Assembly: GCA_020629595.1 (NCBI GenBank)
Contig: JAHDDA010000150.1
Coordinates: forward strand, 1-6,687
Direction: 5' to 3'
DNA length: 6,687 nucleotides
Source: Chitinophagales bacterium
GTDB taxonomy: Bacteria; Bacteroidota; Bacteroidia; Chitinophagales; UBA2359
Part shown: positions 5,865 through 6,687 of the stretch, one piece after another
Layout: each line of letters opens with the position of its first letter
How positions within the stretch are numbered: position 1 is the stretch's first letter
Made by a program: the position numbers and the translations under genes
The notes under the pieces: model-generated
Databases searched by the model: none
Told to the model about the DNA's origin: nothing
What the model saw: only the letters and a program-made list of their open reading frames with translations

Positions 5865-6665
5865 TTAATTTTTAAAAAATTTATGAATCGAAATTTGATT
5901 GCTTTTGCTGTAAGTTTTGACGAAATATAAACCATTAGAAAAATCAGAAATGTTCAAGGTAAATTCCATATCTGAAACATTTTCTGACTTTAATAATTTT
6001 CCTTCCATTGAGTAAATATCAACCTTACCTAAAATTTCATTAGATGTTAATTTTATGAAATTATTGGAAGGATTTGGAAAAATAGTAATATCTGTTGTTT
6101 CTATTTTACTATTGCTTGTTGTAATCATAGCATCACCATAAACATCATCAAAGTAAATAATATTGTCTTCTGTTCTTTCTTTAAAATCTGGAAAAACGAC
6201 AATTTGATCGTAGGTATTTCCTATATGTTCTGAAAAATCGAAGCTCAACTCTTCCCATTCATTTACAACAGAATTTGCAATTTTAATTTCACCTAAAGAC
6301 CAATTATCAGCCCTAACTAACTTAATTCCTACATCACTTATAACTGATTTCCAAACCAAAATACGAATAGTAGAATTAGCCTCAGTTATGGTAAAAGTAC
6401 CAATATCTTCTCCATGTGTAGTTTCGCAACCTGCAAATGCTTGCCCATTGGCTAATGCAGTAAACTTTGCAACTTTCATTGATTTATTTATTCCACTTGT
6501 ATCAGGATTTTCAACTATCTCAAGAGGTGGGTCTGTATCGTTTTCAAAGGTTCGCCAACCCCAGTCAGCACCAAAGCCAGTTTCCTCAAAATCAACAGGT
6601 ACATTTTGACCATATAAACTTGAATGTGCAATAAATAGAAAAATAAATGGATAAATAACTTTCAT
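5865..6665 (-). CDS. Secreted carbohydrate-binding-like protein with T9SS type A sorting domain
   Basis: This is a 266-residue protein exported in two steps. Residues 1-20 form a signal peptide (hydrophobic core, LYGQ at its end). Residues about 22-178 form one beta-sandwich module, from VDFEETGFGADWGW to YFDDVYGD. As I recall, such modules are attached to secreted beta-glucanases and other polysaccharide-acting proteins of marine Bacteroidota, so a glycan-binding role is likely but inferred. Residues about 190-266 form the type A sorting domain: ITIFPNPSNNFIKL, VDIYSMEGKLL, LNISDFSNGLYFVK and a terminal KFFKN. The type IX machinery recognises this domain, then removes it or attaches the protein to the surface. 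No catalytic domain is present. The gene is convergent with the E1 gene with 12 bases between the stop codons and no clear terminator. The 22 bases upstream of its start show no promoter. Confidence 0.85.
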   Translation of the reverse strand: MKVIYPFIFLFIAHSSLYGQNVPVDFEETGFGADWGWRTFENDTDPPLEIVENPDTSGINKSMKVAKFTALANGQAFAGCETTHGEDIGTFTITEANSTIRILVWKSVISDVGIKLVRADNWSLGEIKIANSVVNEWEELSFDFSEHIGNTYDQIVVFPDFKERTEDNIIYFDDVYGDAMITTSNSKIETTDITIFPNPSNNFIKLTSNEILGKVDIYSMEGKLLKSENVSDMEFTLNISDFSNGLYFVKTYSKSNQISIHKFFKN

Positions 6666-6687
6666 AACAAGTAAATATAATAGATTA

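Noticed and set aside
5853..5885. Possible terminator between the convergent E1 and T9SS genes (AATTTTTAAAAAATT)
   Set aside because: The stem is made only of A-T pairs with no GC core, and it lies inside the coding end of the T9SS gene. It is too weak to call.
6388..6609. 73-codon plus-strand open frame over the secreted T9SS protein
   Set aside because: It is antisense to a gene with a clear signal peptide and domain pattern and has no supporting features of its own.

Overview
The window looks like chromosomal DNA from a member of the Bacteroidota, most likely class Flavobacteriia. The DNA is AT-rich. The starts lack a Shine-Dalgarno sequence and sit behind A/T-rich leaders. Three intergenic sites match the Bacteroidota sigma factor -7 element TAnnTTTG. 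One secreted protein ends in a type IX secretion (T9SS) sorting domain, and the 2-oxo acid dehydrogenase E1 is of the fused alpha-beta type common in Flavobacteriia.

Layout, left to right. (1) 1-1148, minus: the N-terminal three quarters of an ALDH7/antiquitin-type aldehyde dehydrogenase, cut by the left window edge. (2) 1149-1408: a divergent regulatory region with a -7 element for the dehydrogenase, a candidate dodecin promoter and two perfect hairpins or palindromes. (3) 1409-1609, plus: a small dodecin-family protein, followed by a strong intrinsic terminator that can work in both directions. (4) 1667-2095, minus: a PaaI/THEM2-like hotdog thioesterase, with its start set by an upstream terminator. 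(5) 2111-2143: the terminator of the next operon. (6) 2170-3195, minus: a two-gene operon of tandemly duplicated secreted DUF1573 proteins. (7) 3196-3431: a second divergent regulatory region. (8) 3432-5852, plus: a complete 806-residue fused 2-oxo acid dehydrogenase E1. (9) 5865-6665, minus: a small secreted protein with a carbohydrate-binding-like beta-sandwich domain and a T9SS tail, convergent with the E1 gene.

Most of this is core metabolism and envelope biology rather than a mobile or defence island. The aldehyde dehydrogenase and the E1 both fit amino-acid (lysine, branched-chain) catabolism, and the thioesterase would act on acyl-CoAs. They lie in separate transcription units, so a functional link is inference only. 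I found no mobile element, CRISPR array, tRNA or rRNA. I do not see a convincing undescribed system. The points most worth a second look are the dodecin, which lacks the classical flavin-contact residues, the altered thiamine-diphosphate motif and long linker in the E1, the DUF1573 duplication, and the palindromes in the two divergent promoter regions.
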